64,000 nucleotides of DNA from [Anoxybacillus] calidus (GCF_013760845.1 NZ_JACDUU010000004.1:231708-295707); one strand, 5' to 3'; counted from the stretch's first letter, positions 27,421 to 36,622 are shown. Numbers and translations: made by a program. Notes: generated by a model from the sequence alone, not told the origin.

Positions 27421-27816
27421 TTATTTAGAACGGTTTTTTAACATTTCAATTGATTTAATGAGAAATTCCGGAATCGGTATTCCAGTTCGCGAGGCATTTT
27501 CTACTATGGAAATGAACTCATTCACTAAGTAGAAAAAAATCGTCATATCACGAAGAAGATGGTTATTCCAGCCAATCACTAACTCGAGTAAATGCGAAAC
27601 AGCTACAATAATAAAAATGAATACTTTCTTTGCAATGCCATGAAAGCCAACTTGACTTGATAGCTTTCCTTCTAAAGCACTTGCGATCACTCCGGTCATA
27701 TAATCAATCATTACTAAACGAACTAAAATAATGATTAATAAATCCCAACCACCGAACAAAAATGAAGTGAATGAGCCAATAACAGAAAGTGCTAAAACGA
27801 TTGGCTGTTTCTCCAT
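27421..27816 (-). CDS. ytkC: Phage holin family membrane protein (YtkC-like)
   Basis: A 131-residue protein with about three membrane segments and the motif VMIDYMTGVIAS, typical of the toxin-secretion/phage-lysis holin 4 family. In B. subtilis a similar gene lies beside ytkD. No endolysin or prophage genes are near, so this is a chromosomal holin-like protein rather than a lysis cassette. Its role is unclear. GGGAG precedes ATG. Confidence 0.7.
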   Translation of the reverse strand: MEKQPIVLALSVIGSFTSFLFGGWDLLIIILVRLVMIDYMTGVIASALEGKLSSQVGFHGIAKKVFIFIIVAVSHLLELVIGWNNHLLRDMTIFFYLVNEFISIVENASRTGIPIPEFLIKSIEMLKNRSK

Positions 27817-27908
27817 AACAACTCCCTCATTCCTTTTGATTAAGCGCTTTATTTATTGTATGAAAAATGGAATAAGGAGTTATGGACGTTTTGACAAAAT
27901 GTTACCTT

Positions 27909-28376
27909 TTACTGTCTAGCGATTATATATTGCGTAGAGCAAGGCAAATGTTTTAATTCTTTTCTCAGAAACAACGGATATAATGGGATTTCCTCAAGCT
28001 GATTCATAGGCACCCACCGAAAAATGAGCCGACTCCCCTCTATTCCATAGAAATCAATTTCTTTAAAATACGATGCTCCATTTTCCACAGTCATACTGTA
28101 GTACAAACCTAGTTCATGGTAGTTCTCTCCATTATATTCAAAAAAATTTTCAACTACCCAAAGTAATTGATTTACGTTGACTGAAATGCCTAGTTCCTCA
28201 GCCATTTCACGTTTAAGACTTGTTTGTGAATCTTCCATCATTCTTACCCTGCCACCTGGAAGAGACCAATGTTCATCTCCAACCATTTTATGTAAAAGAA
28301 CGTGACCATTTTCAATCCAAACTCCTGCGACACGATAATTAAAAACAGACCGATTTACTCGAAATACCACATCCAT
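27909..28376 (-). CDS. Nudix hydrolase
   Basis: A 155-residue Nudix protein. The catalytic box at 42-63 keeps G, E48, R56-E57, E60-E61 and G63. The segment after the box (NVNQLLWVVENFF) resembles ADP-ribose or nucleotide-sugar pyrophosphatases, but the substrate is not predictable. GGGGGATT precedes ATG. Downstream on the same strand is repeat A5 and then ytkD's region; it appears to be transcribed alone. Confidence 0.85.
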   Translation of the reverse strand: MDVVFRVNRSVFNYRVAGVWIENGHVLLHKMVGDEHWSLPGGRVRMMEDSQTSLKREMAEELGISVNVNQLLWVVENFFEYNGENYHELGLYYSMTVENGASYFKEIDFYGIEGSRLIFRWVPMNQLEEIPLYPLFLRKELKHLPCSTQYIIARQ

Positions 28377-28455
28377 CGCAATCCCCCGTTTTTTGGATAT
28401 TTTTTGAAATTCCGTATTCTTTTTATTTTAACATTGATGATGTACATAAAAAATA

Positions 28456-28575
28456 AAAAGCTGTCTCAAGCAAAGTATCAGCCCCTTCAACCACCATATA
28501 TTGTACGTTACGCTTGATAAGTACGACTATTGTGAATGGTGCGTGAGGCCAGACACTTTATGAGACAGCTTTTTT
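28456..28575 (-). repeat. Family A dispersed repeat, copy A5 (reverse, in a different hairpin)
   Basis: The core is the reverse of A2 and highly similar to it, with shared blocks CACCATATATTGTACG, TTACGCTTG and AAGTACGACTATTGTGAATG. The outer arms, however, are AAAAGCTGTCTCA and TGAGACAGCTTTTTT, unrelated to the GAGGCTGACC arms elsewhere. It stands just 3' of the YjfB-like gene, whose terminator the arms would form. Confidence 0.85.
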
Positions 28576-28579
28576 CCAT

Positions 28580-28771
28580 TTATACACGAACATCAAGTTG
28601 TTTCCCCAACGTTGGATGCGATGCCTGTAATACATGCTGTGCTTTCGCAAAATCCTCAATCATGACTGTTGCTTGAGCAGCTTGTGTTACCATTTCTCTT
28701 TTCATTAAAGTTAAATGTAACGTATGTTGCAGTTCAGATACTTGCTTTGCCATCGTTGCACTAATATTCAT
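28580..28771 (-). CDS. YjfB family protein
   Basis: A 63-residue protein with the family pattern: a short Ser/Ala-rich start, L...LMK.EM in the middle and the C-terminal HPTLGKQLDVRV. The family is annotated as putative motility proteins in Bacillus, though the evidence for that is thin. GGAGGAG lies before ATG. Single gene, with its terminator hairpin interrupted by repeat A5. Confidence 0.7.
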   Translation of the reverse strand: MNISATMAKQVSELQHTLHLTLMKREMVTQAAQATVMIEDFAKAQHVLQASHPTLGKQLDVRV

Positions 28772-28824
28772 TCGTCACTCCTCCTTATGATTATTGTAAC
28801 ATTTACTTTCGTGTTATCTTAAAC

Positions 28825-28861
28825 AAAAACCACTCTCACTTGTTTTATGAGAGTGGTTTTT
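28825..28861 (-). terminator. Terminator of dps
   Basis: Minus-strand stem AAAACCACTCTCA / TGAGAGTGGTTTT with T-run right after the dps stop. Confidence 0.85.
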
Positions 28862-28868
28862 CGCTCAA

Positions 28869-29309
28869 TTATTTTCCAAGGAACGATTTTAACATCCAAA
28901 CATGCTTTTCTAAGCTTTGGTGGATACCTAAAAGCATGTCTCCTGTTGTTTCATCATCGACTTCTTCTGCGACTTTCATTCCTTCTTTGAGTTCGCCAAT
29001 CATCGTTTCAAAATCGTTCACAAGCGTGCTGACCATTTCCTCTGCTGTTTCCTGACCTGTCGCTTCTTTCACCGAAGCTACTTGTAAACATTCCTTCATT
29101 GTCGCCACTGGAGCACCACCGAGGGCAAGAAGACGTTCCGCTAACTCATCAATATGCAAGGAAGCCTCATTATACAACTCTTCAAATTTCGTATGCAATG
29201 TAAAAAACTGCGGCCCCTTAACAAACCAATGATAATTATGGAGCTTAATGTACAAAACGCTCCAGTTCGCAATTTGCTTATTGACAATGTCCATTAGCTG
29301 TTTTGCCAT
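28869..29309 (-). CDS. dps: Dps family ferritin-like DNA-protection protein
   Basis: A 146-residue four-helix protein. The intersubunit ferroxidase ligands are present with the usual spacing: His27, His39, Asp54 and Glu58. Such proteins form 12-mers that oxidise and store iron with peroxide and protect DNA during stress. In B. subtilis the gene in this position (formerly ytkB) is dps, under general stress control; I could not find a clear sigma-B promoter here. AGGAGGGG precedes ATG. Confidence 0.93.
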   Translation of the reverse strand: MAKQLMDIVNKQIANWSVLYIKLHNYHWFVKGPQFFTLHTKFEELYNEASLHIDELAERLLALGGAPVATMKECLQVASVKEATGQETAEEMVSTLVNDFETMIGELKEGMKVAEEVDDETTGDMLLGIHQSLEKHVWMLKSFLGK

Positions 29310-29593
29310 CTCAATAATCCCCTCCTACTTACTTTTCTCTAAATAAAATGGCCAAAATTATTCTTACCTATTCCTTAGCAAACAATACTTAATGCTTGTC
29401 CAGCCGCTCCTTCTTCTAACTCCAATGGAATAAAACGCAACCATTTATCCTTTATTTAACTTCGTTACTTTTATTTTACAAAATAAATCTTTCCAAATTC
29501 AACGAACATGCTCTTTCTCACAACATACTATTGCTAGTCGAATTTATGTTAAAATAGATTACACACTAAACTAAAGGAGAGAAAAGCTGAGTA

Positions 29594-29773
29594 ATGTTTA
29601 CCATATTAGTTATATGCATTATTATCGTTATCATCGTTCTTGTTTTAAGCGTAGCGACAACATCAAAAGCCTATCAATATAAACATACGGTCGATCCTCT
29701 TGACAACAATCCTCATTTGCCAAACAAAAACAATCATCATCAAGAAAATAGCGACAAATACCCCAATGAATAA
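29594..29773 (+). CDS. ytzI: Small membrane protein YtzI
   Basis: A 59-residue protein: residues 3-22 form one membrane helix (TILVICIIIVIIVLVLSVAT), followed by a hydrophilic tail with TSKAYQYKHTVDP. The pattern and position fit B. subtilis YtzI. Function unknown. AAAGGAG lies somewhat far (about 14 bp) from the ATG. A terminator follows immediately. Confidence 0.7.
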   Translation: MFTILVICIIIVIIVLVLSVATTSKAYQYKHTVDPLDNNPHLPNKNNHHQENSDKYPNE

Positions 29774-29808
29774 AAGGATGTCTCTCTTCACGAAAGCCAT
29801 CCTTTTTC
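29774..29808. terminator. Terminator between ytzI and the YcgQ-type gene
   Basis: Stem AAAAGGATG / CATCCTTTTT between convergent genes; the T-run is better for ytzI. Confidence 0.7.
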
Positions 29809-29820
29809 ATCTTTTATAAC

Positions 29821-30666
29821 TTATAACGAGCCATCGTAAATGTATGGTTCGTTCGGCTGCTTTATTTTGTTTATTCCCTTAATTTCTATACATGGAAGCA
29901 CATTTCCTTTATAATTCGTTCGTTTAATGATTCCTGTTACCTTTACCCATTCATCGTTTACAATCGAATTCAATTGTTTCCCACTAGCAAGCATCCCATA
30001 AACAGAAGCATCCGCAACACAACATGAAATGACAAACCTAGCAATGACCGCTTTCTCTTTTACGAAGTCGGGCTCACGATATACAAACCCCGTAAGCTCC
30101 ACCTCTTTGCCAACAAAATGCTCAATGTTGTTATGGATAATTTCTAAAGCTTCTAAATAGTTTTCCTTCGTAAAAACTACTTTATCCGATGCTAACAGTG
30201 CTTTTTCGAGTTGATTTTTATCTACTTTTTCTCTTTTTTCAATCGGCACTTCCTCTATTTCATTACCAAATAGTTGTGCGAAAAATTCGTCATCAGATGA
30301 TGAATCGCCTCCTGATAGCCCGCTAAGTTGTACGCCACGCTTAGCAGCAACAGAACTATCTAACACTTGGTTGGAAAAAATCAATCCTGTAAGAACGGGA
30401 ACAACAAATATGACGTAAACAATCGACGACTGAAAAGGACTCCGCCTCTCATGATGGTCACAGCCGCAACAAGCGATTTGTTTTTTATCATCGCTTCGCC
30501 AAATTTGCATAAGGCTAAGTATAAATAATGTTCCCATCGCAAAATAAAGAAACGGCAACATCTTTGGGGCAACCAACTGCTGAATTTGCCCTGTAACAAT
30601 TAATTTAAACATGAATAATGCAAATCCTAGTAAAATAACACCGCGCAAAAAGAGGTTATCGCTCAT
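29821..30666 (-). CDS. TIGR03943/YcgQ-type membrane protein
   Basis: A 281-residue protein with two or three N-terminal membrane segments, a Cys/His cluster CCGCDHH (66-72) between them, and a C-terminal soluble domain containing SCCVAD. The family partners a DUF318-type permease, here the next gene upstream (17-bp gap), as YcgQ partners YcgR in B. subtilis. The cysteine and histidine motifs and the Zur-like box upstream suggest metal handling. ATG 30666 has GAGAGG eight bases upstream. Confidence 0.82.
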   Translation of the reverse strand: MSDNLFLRGVILLGFALFMFKLIVTGQIQQLVAPKMLPFLYFAMGTLFILSLMQIWRSDDKKQIACCGCDHHERRSPFQSSIVYVIFVVPVLTGLIFSNQVLDSSVAAKRGVQLSGLSGGDSSSDDEFFAQLFGNEIEEVPIEKREKVDKNQLEKALLASDKVVFTKENYLEALEIIHNNIEHFVGKEVELTGFVYREPDFVKEKAVIARFVISCCVADASVYGMLASGKQLNSIVNDEWVKVTGIIKRTNYKGNVLPCIEIKGINKIKQPNEPYIYDGSL

Positions 30667-30683
30667 TACTCCTTCCTCTCCCT

Positions 30684-31670
30684 TTAGAACAATATTTGAT
30701 ACAACAAAATAACAAAGTAAACAACACATGTGAGAATAAGCATAAAACTAATGACAAATCTCGTCCGGAAATAAGCGAACAGCATAAGCGTATTTTTTAA
30801 GTCAAGCATCGGACCGTAAATAAGAAAAGCCAAAATCGCACCTTCGGAAAAGGTATTTCCAAACGATGCAGCAACGAATGCATCTGCCTCCGAGCAGAGA
30901 GATAGCACATAAGCAAATCCCATCGTGATGAAAGGTGAGACAAGCTCATCCGTTCCGATTTGCAGAAGTGCGTTTCGATTTAGAAACGTTTGCACTAAAC
31001 TCGCTAAAAATGCCCCAATTAATAAATATTTTCCCGTATCAAAAAATTCGTCACTTGCATGATATAACGTCGCCTTCCATTTATTTTCTGTATGAACATG
31101 CTCATGCATGGAAGAAGCTTTTATTTTTAAAGGATTTTGTTGTTTAAACAGGCGGTACAAAATACTTCCAACTAAAACAGCGACTAAAAAAGCGAGCCCC
31201 ATACGTGCAAAAGCAATTTGATTTTTTTGCTGAAACGCATAGTAAGTGGAAGCAAAAACAACCGGATTTAAAATCGGCGCACTCATTAAAAAAGTCATGC
31301 CAACCGCAGGCGGCATTCCTTTCTTAATCAGTCTCCTCACAATCGGTATAATCGCGCATTCACATACTGGAAAAATAATTCCGAGAAAAGCGGACAAGAC
31401 AATGGCGATAAACGTGTTTTGCGGCATCCAGCGTTGGAGCATATCTTCTGAAATAAACGTTTGAATGAAAGCAGAGACAAACACGCCGATTAAAATAAAC
31501 GGAATTGCTTCTAAAATAATGCTCAAAAACATCGTGTTAACCATCGCCCATTCTTTTGGCAACGTAAATGTTATTTTGTTCATCTCGTAAAAAAAGAACA
31601 AATACAAAAACATCAATAAAAGAAGAAACGAAAAAAAGTCATTCACTACATTAGAAATCGTTCTTTTCAT
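30684..31670 (-). CDS. Permease of DUF318/YcgR type
   Basis: A 328-residue membrane protein with about eight segments. Family motifs seen: FPVCECAIIPIVRR and MSAPILNPVVFAST, both in membrane loops, and CSEADAF later. The His-containing loop MHEHVHTE could bind metal. Transported substrate not established for this family. It forms an operon with the TIGR03943 gene and has an AATCGTAAT half-site 70 bp upstream, placing it in the zinc-responsive group by inference. Confidence 0.82.
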   Translation of the reverse strand: MKRTISNVVNDFFSFLLLLMFLYLFFFYEMNKITFTLPKEWAMVNTMFLSIILEAIPFILIGVFVSAFIQTFISEDMLQRWMPQNTFIAIVLSAFLGIIFPVCECAIIPIVRRLIKKGMPPAVGMTFLMSAPILNPVVFASTYYAFQQKNQIAFARMGLAFLVAVLVGSILYRLFKQQNPLKIKASSMHEHVHTENKWKATLYHASDEFFDTGKYLLIGAFLASLVQTFLNRNALLQIGTDELVSPFITMGFAYVLSLCSEADAFVAASFGNTFSEGAILAFLIYGPMLDLKNTLMLFAYFRTRFVISFMLILTCVVYFVILLYQILF

Positions 31671-31738
31671 ATGCTCTTTCCCCCATTAACCAAGTTCTCC
31701 CTTGTGTTTTTCGTATGTGTTTCATAAAATTTTATATG

Positions 31739-31760
31739 TAAATCGTAATGTTTCCTATTA
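31739..31760. promoter_or_regulatory. Zur-box-like site (one degenerate half)
   Basis: TAAATCGTAATGTTTCCTAT: the left half is perfect against the Bacillus Zur consensus AAATCGTAAT-N-ATTACGATTT and the right half has about four mismatches. It lies between the permease start and the decayed oxidoreductase, so it could have served both. Confidence 0.55.
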
Positions 31761-31818
31761 TCATATATATAGGTTGTCCGAAAAAATATGACTAAAAAAT
31801 AAAAAAGGAGTGCGAAAA

Positions 31819-32324
31819 TTGCTTGAATGACTTATCATTGGCGGAGGACTGCTTGGTTAGGAACTAGCACCCAAAATCCATATCGTGTGGTGAAAGATTA
31901 TAAACGAAGATGAACGATGATTATAAACCCGAGACATACAGGTTCTATTCCATGAGAACTGTATGATCGAATGATTCATTTAGAACGAAGCGGAAAAATA
32001 ATAGATGACCATATATAGTCAGCAACAATAAACAACAAAGAAATGATTCTCCGTCTCAAACAGAACAGTGTATTTTCCTCCCCATTTATCATTTTAGCAA
32101 CAGAGTTTGAAGCAAAACCGCCACCAAGCGAGTAGCTTATGCCTCTTATCCAGGATGAAAAACTAAAATGTGCGGAATGCGGCTATCCAATCGTGACGGA
32201 AACATTAGAGTGGGCTCCAAACTTATATGTTGCCGGAGCGCTAGCGGAATTAGAAATCGGGCTTATTTCACGAAATATTTCTGGAGCAAGACAAGCGGCA
32301 AAAATGATCGCTAACAGCGTTTGA
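31819..32324 (+). pseudogene. Decayed FAD/NAD(P)-binding oxidoreductase
   Basis: After an AAAGGAGTGCG ribosome site the translation starts TTG CTT followed at once by a stop, then reads LIIGGGLLG, a flavin/NAD-binding glycine motif. Repeated stops and shifts follow. An intact stretch at 32139-32324 ends the protein with VTETLEWAPNLYVAGALAEL and ISGARQAAKMIANS, the C-terminal FAD-binding pattern (glycine-alanine turn) of NAD(P)/FAD oxidoreductases. Much internal sequence is deleted: about 170 codons remain of an expected 350 or more. Confidence 0.75.
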
Positions 32325-32341
32325 TATAACCATCGCAGTAA

Positions 32342-32386
32342 AAACAATGCCGTTATTCCGTACGGAATAACGGCATTGTTTTTATC
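32342..32386. terminator. Bidirectional terminator of luxS
   Basis: A perfect 19-bp inverted repeat (AAAACAATGCCGTTATTCC and its complement) around GTAC, with T-runs in both directions. It overlaps the last codons of luxS by a few bases. Confidence 0.9.
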
Positions 32387-32855
32387 CAAATACCTTCTTT
32401 AACTCTTCTTTATCTTGTTCTAACCAGAAGCGCATTAAACGTTTAGCACCCTCTAAGTCATGAAGCTTCGCCTGACCGCATTGTCTTTCAGTCGCAGCTG
32501 GAACCTCTGTTGCGTTCAAAGCATCTTTCATTGTATCTTCAAGCAAATCAATGATTTCATCCACTGTAGGAGAGCCACTTACAACTAAATAATAACCTGT
32601 TTGGCAGCCCATTGGCGAAATATCGATAATATCAAAATGGTCATATTTTTCAGCATGTTTACGAATATTGAACGCAAGCAAATGCTCAAGCGTATGAATC
32701 GCATCTGGCTTCATCGCTTGTTTATTTGGCTGACAAAAACGAATATCAAATTTATTCACAACGCCATCGCTACCCACTTTATGAACGCCGCAATGTCTCA
32801 CATATGGTGCTTTTACAGCGCAATGGTCTAACTCAAAGCTTTCTACTGAAGGCAT
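32382..32855 (-). CDS. luxS: S-ribosylhomocysteine lyase
   Basis: A 157-residue LuxS converting S-ribosylhomocysteine to homocysteine and the AI-2 precursor DPD. The metal ligands His54 and His58 (HTLEH) and Cys126 are present, as is the catalytic Cys84 (MGCQTG). AGGAGTG precedes ATG. It recycles the SAM by-product and so links to metK and the methyltransferases. Flanked by yidD as in B. subtilis. Confidence 0.97.
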   Translation of the reverse strand: MPSVESFELDHCAVKAPYVRHCGVHKVGSDGVVNKFDIRFCQPNKQAMKPDAIHTLEHLLAFNIRKHAEKYDHFDIIDISPMGCQTGYYLVVSGSPTVDEIIDLLEDTMKDALNATEVPAATERQCGQAKLHDLEGAKRLMRFWLEQDKEELKKVFG

Positions 32856-33013
32856 ATGATCACTCCTAAATAAATTTTCTACTTATTATCATACATTGAA
32901 ATCCGATTTTTTTCATCAACTTTATATGGATTGTTAAAATCCAACAAATGTGACGTCTGTTTCTTATTTATGATACATTGTTTATAGTACATTTATTGTT
33001 GGATGTGGTGCAA

Positions 33014-33247
33014 ATGTTAAAAAAACTTTTTATTGCTCTCATACGTTTTTATCAAATTTTTATTTCCCCGTTAAAGCCGCCCACATGCCGATTTTATCCG
33101 ACTTGTTCACATTATGGGCTTGAAGCGGTAAAGCGATTTGGCGCCATAAAAGGCGGATGGTTAACGATGAAGCGCATTTTAAAATGTCATCCATTTCATC
33201 CAGGCGGATTTGACCCTGTTCCGGAAAAAGTAAAAAAACGAAAATAG
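33014..33247 (+). CDS. ytjA: Membrane protein insertion efficiency factor YidD
   Basis: A 77-residue amphipathic protein with the family core [14 protein letters not shown] and [18 protein letters not shown]. YidD proteins assist YidC-dependent membrane protein insertion. ATG 33014 begins the conserved [14 protein letters not shown]; an upstream in-frame start adds twelve non-conserved residues. Its stop nearly touches that of the convergent carbonic anhydrase. Confidence 0.92.
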   Translation: MLKKLFIALIRFYQIFISPLKPPTCRFYPTCSHYGLEAVKRFGAIKGGWLTMKRILKCHPFHPGGFDPVPEKVKKRK

Positions 33248-33248
33248 A

Positions 33249-33812
33249 TTATTGTTCGTAGCCGTTAACGACTAAATCTAATTTTCCTGTATGCGGATCA
33301 ATAATGAGACCGTGTACAGGAATATTCGCTGGCAATAATGGATGATTTTTTAACATATTTACGCTATGTTTTACACTCTCTTCCACAGATTCAAAGCCTT
33401 TCAGCCAGTTTTCGAGATCAATCCCTGAATATTTTAGCATCTCAAGCCGTTCTTTTGGAATTCCTCGTTCAACCATTTTCTCCATGATCGCATCTGCCTT
33501 GATGGCCCCCATGCCACAATCATAATGACCAATGACACAAATTTCATCTGCCTTTAGCTCATAAACCGCAACAAGCAAACTTCTCATAATACTCCCAAAT
33601 GGATGAGCGAGAATTGCCCCTGCTGTTTTGACAATCTTTACATCTCCATTTTTTACATTCATCGCCTGTGGCAATAACTCTACAAGCCTCGTATCCATGC
33701 ATGTCAAAATAACAAGCTTCTTATCAGGATATTTTGTCGTTTGATACTTTTCATATTCTTTATTTTCAACAAACTTTTTATTATACTCTAGAATTTCTGT
33801 TAACAAATTCAT
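33249..33812 (-). CDS. ytiB: Beta-class carbonic anhydrase
   Basis: A 187-residue beta-carbonic anhydrase with the zinc ligands Cys38, His96 and Cys99 and the catalytic dyad Asp40-Arg42 (CMDTR ... HYDC). It interconverts CO2 and bicarbonate in the cytoplasm. AGGGGGAG precedes ATG. It is divergent from the CobW-family gene with a Zur-like palindrome 87 bp upstream, so zinc control of this zinc enzyme is possible. Confidence 0.93.
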   Translation of the reverse strand: MNLLTEILEYNKKFVENKEYEKYQTTKYPDKKLVILTCMDTRLVELLPQAMNVKNGDVKIVKTAGAILAHPFGSIMRSLLVAVYELKADEICVIGHYDCGMGAIKADAIMEKMVERGIPKERLEMLKYSGIDLENWLKGFESVEESVKHSVNMLKNHPLLPANIPVHGLIIDPHTGKLDLVVNGYEQ

Positions 33813-33898
33813 AACAAATCTCCCCCTAAAATTAGCTTTGAAAATAATATAGCATAACAGTTGCTCTTTTCCTACTTTTCTTGTATGATTAACAATGT

Positions 33899-33921
33899 TA
33901 AATCGTAATGTTTACGATTTA
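33899..33921. promoter_or_regulatory. Zur-box-like palindrome
   Basis: TAAATCGTAATG followed by TTTACGATTTA: a near-perfect 9-1-9 type Zur box in the divergent region between the carbonic anhydrase and the CobW-family GTPase, 27 bp before the latter's start. Confidence 0.85.
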
Positions 33922-33947
33922 CAAAAAATAGAGAGGAGTAAAATAAG

Positions 33948-35132
33948 ATGAAAAAAGTTCCTGTTACTGTATTAAGTGGTTATTTAGGTTCGGGAAAAAC
34001 AACACTTTTAAATCATATTTTGCACAACCGTGAAGGGAAAAAGATCGCTGTAATCGTTAACGATATGAGCGAAGTGAATATTGATGCTGAACTTGTTAAA
34101 CAAGGTGGTTTTTCCCGTACGGAAGAAAAACTTGTACAAATTCAAAATGGCTGCATTTGCTGTACATTGCGTGAAGATTTAATGAAAGAAGTAGAAAAAT
34201 TAGTTGATGCTGGCGGAATTGATTACATTGTCATCGAATCCTCGGGAATTAGTGAGCCAATTCCGGTAGCGCAAACATTCACGTACATTGACGAGGAGCT
34301 AGGAATTGACCTAACAAAAAAATGTCGCTTGGATACGATGGTTACAGTTGTCGATGCAAATCGCTTTTGGACTGATTTTGCATCAGGTGAAAGCTTGCTT
34401 GACCGTAAACAAGCTGTTGACGAAACAGATACACGTGAAGTAGTAGATTTGCTGATTGATCAAATCGAGTTTGCCAATGTGATTTTACTAAATAAAGTGG
34501 ACCTTATTAGTCCTGAAGATGCGAAAGAACTTGAAGGTGTGTTAAAAAAGTTAAACCCGGAAGCAAAAATTATCCAAACGACATTCGGTCAAGTGCCATT
34601 AGACGAAATTTTAAATACCCATTTATTCGATTTTGAAAAAGCAAGCCAAGCCGCGGGCTGGATTAAAGAATTGAATGAAGAACATACTCCAGAAACAGAA
34701 GAGTATGGCATCTCTTCGTTTGTTTACCGCAGAAGACGTCCGTTTCATCCAGAACGTTTCATGAATTGGCTTGAGAATTGGCCGGTTGAGGTTGTTCGTG
34801 CCAAAGGCTTCTTCTGGCTTGCCTCAAGAAATGATATGTGTGGTCTGTTATCACAAGCGGGAACATCTATTATGATTCAAGGAGCTGGCGAGTGGGTCGC
34901 TGTTTATCCAGAGGAAGAACGTCAGCAAATTCTCAAAGAAGACCCTGAATTGCTCGCTAAGTGGGATGAAACATACGGAGATCGCATGACGGAACTCGTC
35001 TTTATCGGCATTGACATGAATCGCGAAGAAATGGAAGCATCTTTAGATGAATGCTTGCTGACAGATGAAGAAATGAAACAAAATTGGGCAACATTTTTGG
35101 ATCCTCTTCCTGAATTTACTGTTTCCCAATAA
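33948..35132 (+). CDS. CobW-family zinc-chaperone GTPase (ZagA/YciC-like)
   Basis: A 394-residue G3E GTPase. Walker A is GYLGSGKT (11-18), the metal-binding CXCC motif GCICC covers Cys69, Cys71 and Cys72, and the guanine motif LLNKVD follows. The C-terminal CobW domain contains [11 protein letters not shown]. Zur-regulated relatives (B. subtilis YciC/ZagA) deliver zinc to client enzymes under starvation. The Zur-like palindrome directly upstream supports that role. GAGAGGAG precedes ATG. Confidence 0.92.
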   Translation: MKKVPVTVLSGYLGSGKTTLLNHILHNREGKKIAVIVNDMSEVNIDAELVKQGGFSRTEEKLVQIQNGCICCTLREDLMKEVEKLVDAGGIDYIVIESSGISEPIPVAQTFTYIDEELGIDLTKKCRLDTMVTVVDANRFWTDFASGESLLDRKQAVDETDTREVVDLLIDQIEFANVILLNKVDLISPEDAKELEGVLKKLNPEAKIIQTTFGQVPLDEILNTHLFDFEKASQAAGWIKELNEEHTPETEEYGISSFVYRRRRPFHPERFMNWLENWPVEVVRAKGFFWLASRNDMCGLLSQAGTSIMIQGAGEWVAVYPEEERQQILKEDPELLAKWDETYGDRMTELVFIGIDMNREEMEASLDECLLTDEEMKQNWATFLDPLPEFTVSQ

Positions 35133-35159
35133 ATTTATTAATTTATTATTCTAGTTCTC

Positions 35160-35180
35160 AAATCGTAACTATTACGATAT
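35160..35180. promoter_or_regulatory. Zur-box-like palindrome before adcA
   Basis: AAATCGTAACTATTACGATAT matches the Zur consensus with two changes, about 55 bp before the zinc-binding lipoprotein gene. Confidence 0.82.
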
Positions 35181-35232
35181 AATAACAAATGAATTGGCTT
35201 GTCAAACATCATTATAGAGGAAGGAGCTTAAC

Positions 35233-36228
35233 ATGAAAGCAAAGTCATTTATTTTATCCCTTTTACTTGCGGGCTCTGCTTTTTTATACGGATGCAACGC
35301 TGAAACAAATAACGATGAGATAAAAAAATCAAATGACGCTTTAATGATTTATACGACTGTTTATCCATTGCAAGACTTCGCATCCAAAATCGGGGGAGAA
35401 TACGTGAACGTACAAAGTGTTTATCCTCCGGGAGTGGATGCACATACGTTTGAACCGACAACAAAAACAATGCAAGAATTAGCTGATGCCGACGCATTTA
35501 TTTATGTCGGTGAAGGAATGGAAGGTTTCGTTGATCAAGCGATTAAAACATTAAAAAATGAAGATGTAAAATTAGTCGAAAGCGCGAAAGGAATCGAGCT
35601 TCTCGATTCAACTCACCAACATCACGATGAAGAGGAACAAGACCATGACCATTCAGCAGACGCTCACGAACATGAAGGAACTCATGAAGACGAGCATCAC
35701 CATGGCGATAAAGATCCACATGTTTGGTTAGATCCTGTGCTTTCGATTACGATTGCAGAAAATATTAAAAATGCGCTAGTAGAGTTAAAACCAGAAGCGA
35801 AAGACACATTTGAGAAAAATTTCACTGCCTTGAAAAAAGATTTAGAAGAACTCGATCAACAATTTCAAACAGCCGTGAAAGAAGCGTCTAAAAAAGAAAT
35901 TCTTGTTTCCCATGCGGCATATGGTTATTGGGAAGAAAGATATGGGATCGAACAAATAAGCGTGGCCGGACTTTCGCCAACAAACGAACCTTCACAAAAA
36001 GAACTGGCGAACATTATTAAAACAGCCAAACAACACGACATTAAATATGTTCTCTTTGAACAAAACGTAACTCCGAAGGTGGCAGAAGTCGTCAAAAATG
36101 AAATTGGCGCTGAGGCCCTTCGCCTTCACAACTTAGAAGCACTAACAGATGAAGATGTTCAAAAGAATAAAAACTATATCACCATTATGAAGGAAAACTT
36201 GAAAGTGTTGAAAAAAGCATTAAACTAA
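35233..36228 (+). CDS. adcA: Zinc ABC transporter substrate-binding lipoprotein
   Basis: A 331-residue cluster A-I binding protein (ZnuA/AdcA). Signal peptide with lipobox LYGC (Cys21); metal ligands include His71 (DAHTFEP), His163 (DPHVWLDP) and His in VSHAAYGYW. The charged His-rich loop at 128-157 is typical of zinc rather than manganese binders. It captures zinc outside the membrane for an ABC importer, yet no permease or ATPase gene is adjacent. A terminator follows. GAGGAAGGAG precedes ATG. Confidence 0.93.
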   Translation: MKAKSFILSLLLAGSAFLYGCNAETNNDEIKKSNDALMIYTTVYPLQDFASKIGGEYVNVQSVYPPGVDAHTFEPTTKTMQELADADAFIYVGEGMEGFVDQAIKTLKNEDVKLVESAKGIELLDSTHQHHDEEEQDHDHSADAHEHEGTHEDEHHHGDKDPHVWLDPVLSITIAENIKNALVELKPEAKDTFEKNFTALKKDLEELDQQFQTAVKEASKKEILVSHAAYGYWEERYGIEQISVAGLSPTNEPSQKELANIIKTAKQHDIKYVLFEQNVTPKVAEVVKNEIGAEALRLHNLEALTDEDVQKNKNYITIMKENLKVLKKALN

Positions 36229-36258
36229 AGAGGCTGACAATAATTCAGCCTCTTTTTA
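36229..36258 (+). terminator. Terminator of adcA
   Basis: Stem AGAGGCTGA / TCAGCCTCT plus T-run, directly after the stop. The arms are the same as the outer arms of many family A repeats, but here the core is absent. Confidence 0.85.
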
Positions 36259-36587
36259 TTATGCATTTTTCTTTTGACACCTACAGTTCCTTCCGTTCTT
36301 TTGAATACCTTATTCTAGACATACAGCTACTTCTCTGTTTGTTCAGTCATATCTTTATTCCTCTTTCCATCTAGATAAACAATGACCACGCAAGCAACCT
36401 TAACCAATATCTTCTATCTCATCTTGTTCGTGTCATATGAATAAAGTGATCAACCCTTACAAGGAAGTTTCCGTACCAATCACTTGCATTATTTCTTCTC
36501 TTTCTCATACAACTCAAACCATTGCATGCCTCAAATTTGAAAAGTTCTACTTAGCTATCCTTCTCTCCCCTCTATCTTACTTAAAAC
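36259..36587. other. Spacer without recognised gene
   Basis: About 330 bp of T- and C-rich sequence between the adcA terminator and the rpmE2 terminator. One open plus-strand frame (from 36437) has no ribosome site and no protein-like pattern. I see no RNA gene or repeat copy. Confidence 0.5.
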
Positions 36588-36622
36588 AAAAAAAGCTGTT
36601 GAAACCATGTCAACAGCTTTGG
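36588..36622 (-). terminator. Terminator of rpmE2
   Basis: Minus-strand stem AAAGCTGTTGA / TCAACAGCTTT followed by seven T residues. Confidence 0.85.

Noticed and set aside
27421..27816. Holin-like gene as a sign of a prophage
   Set aside because: No other phage genes are near and the gene sits in conserved Bacillus order.
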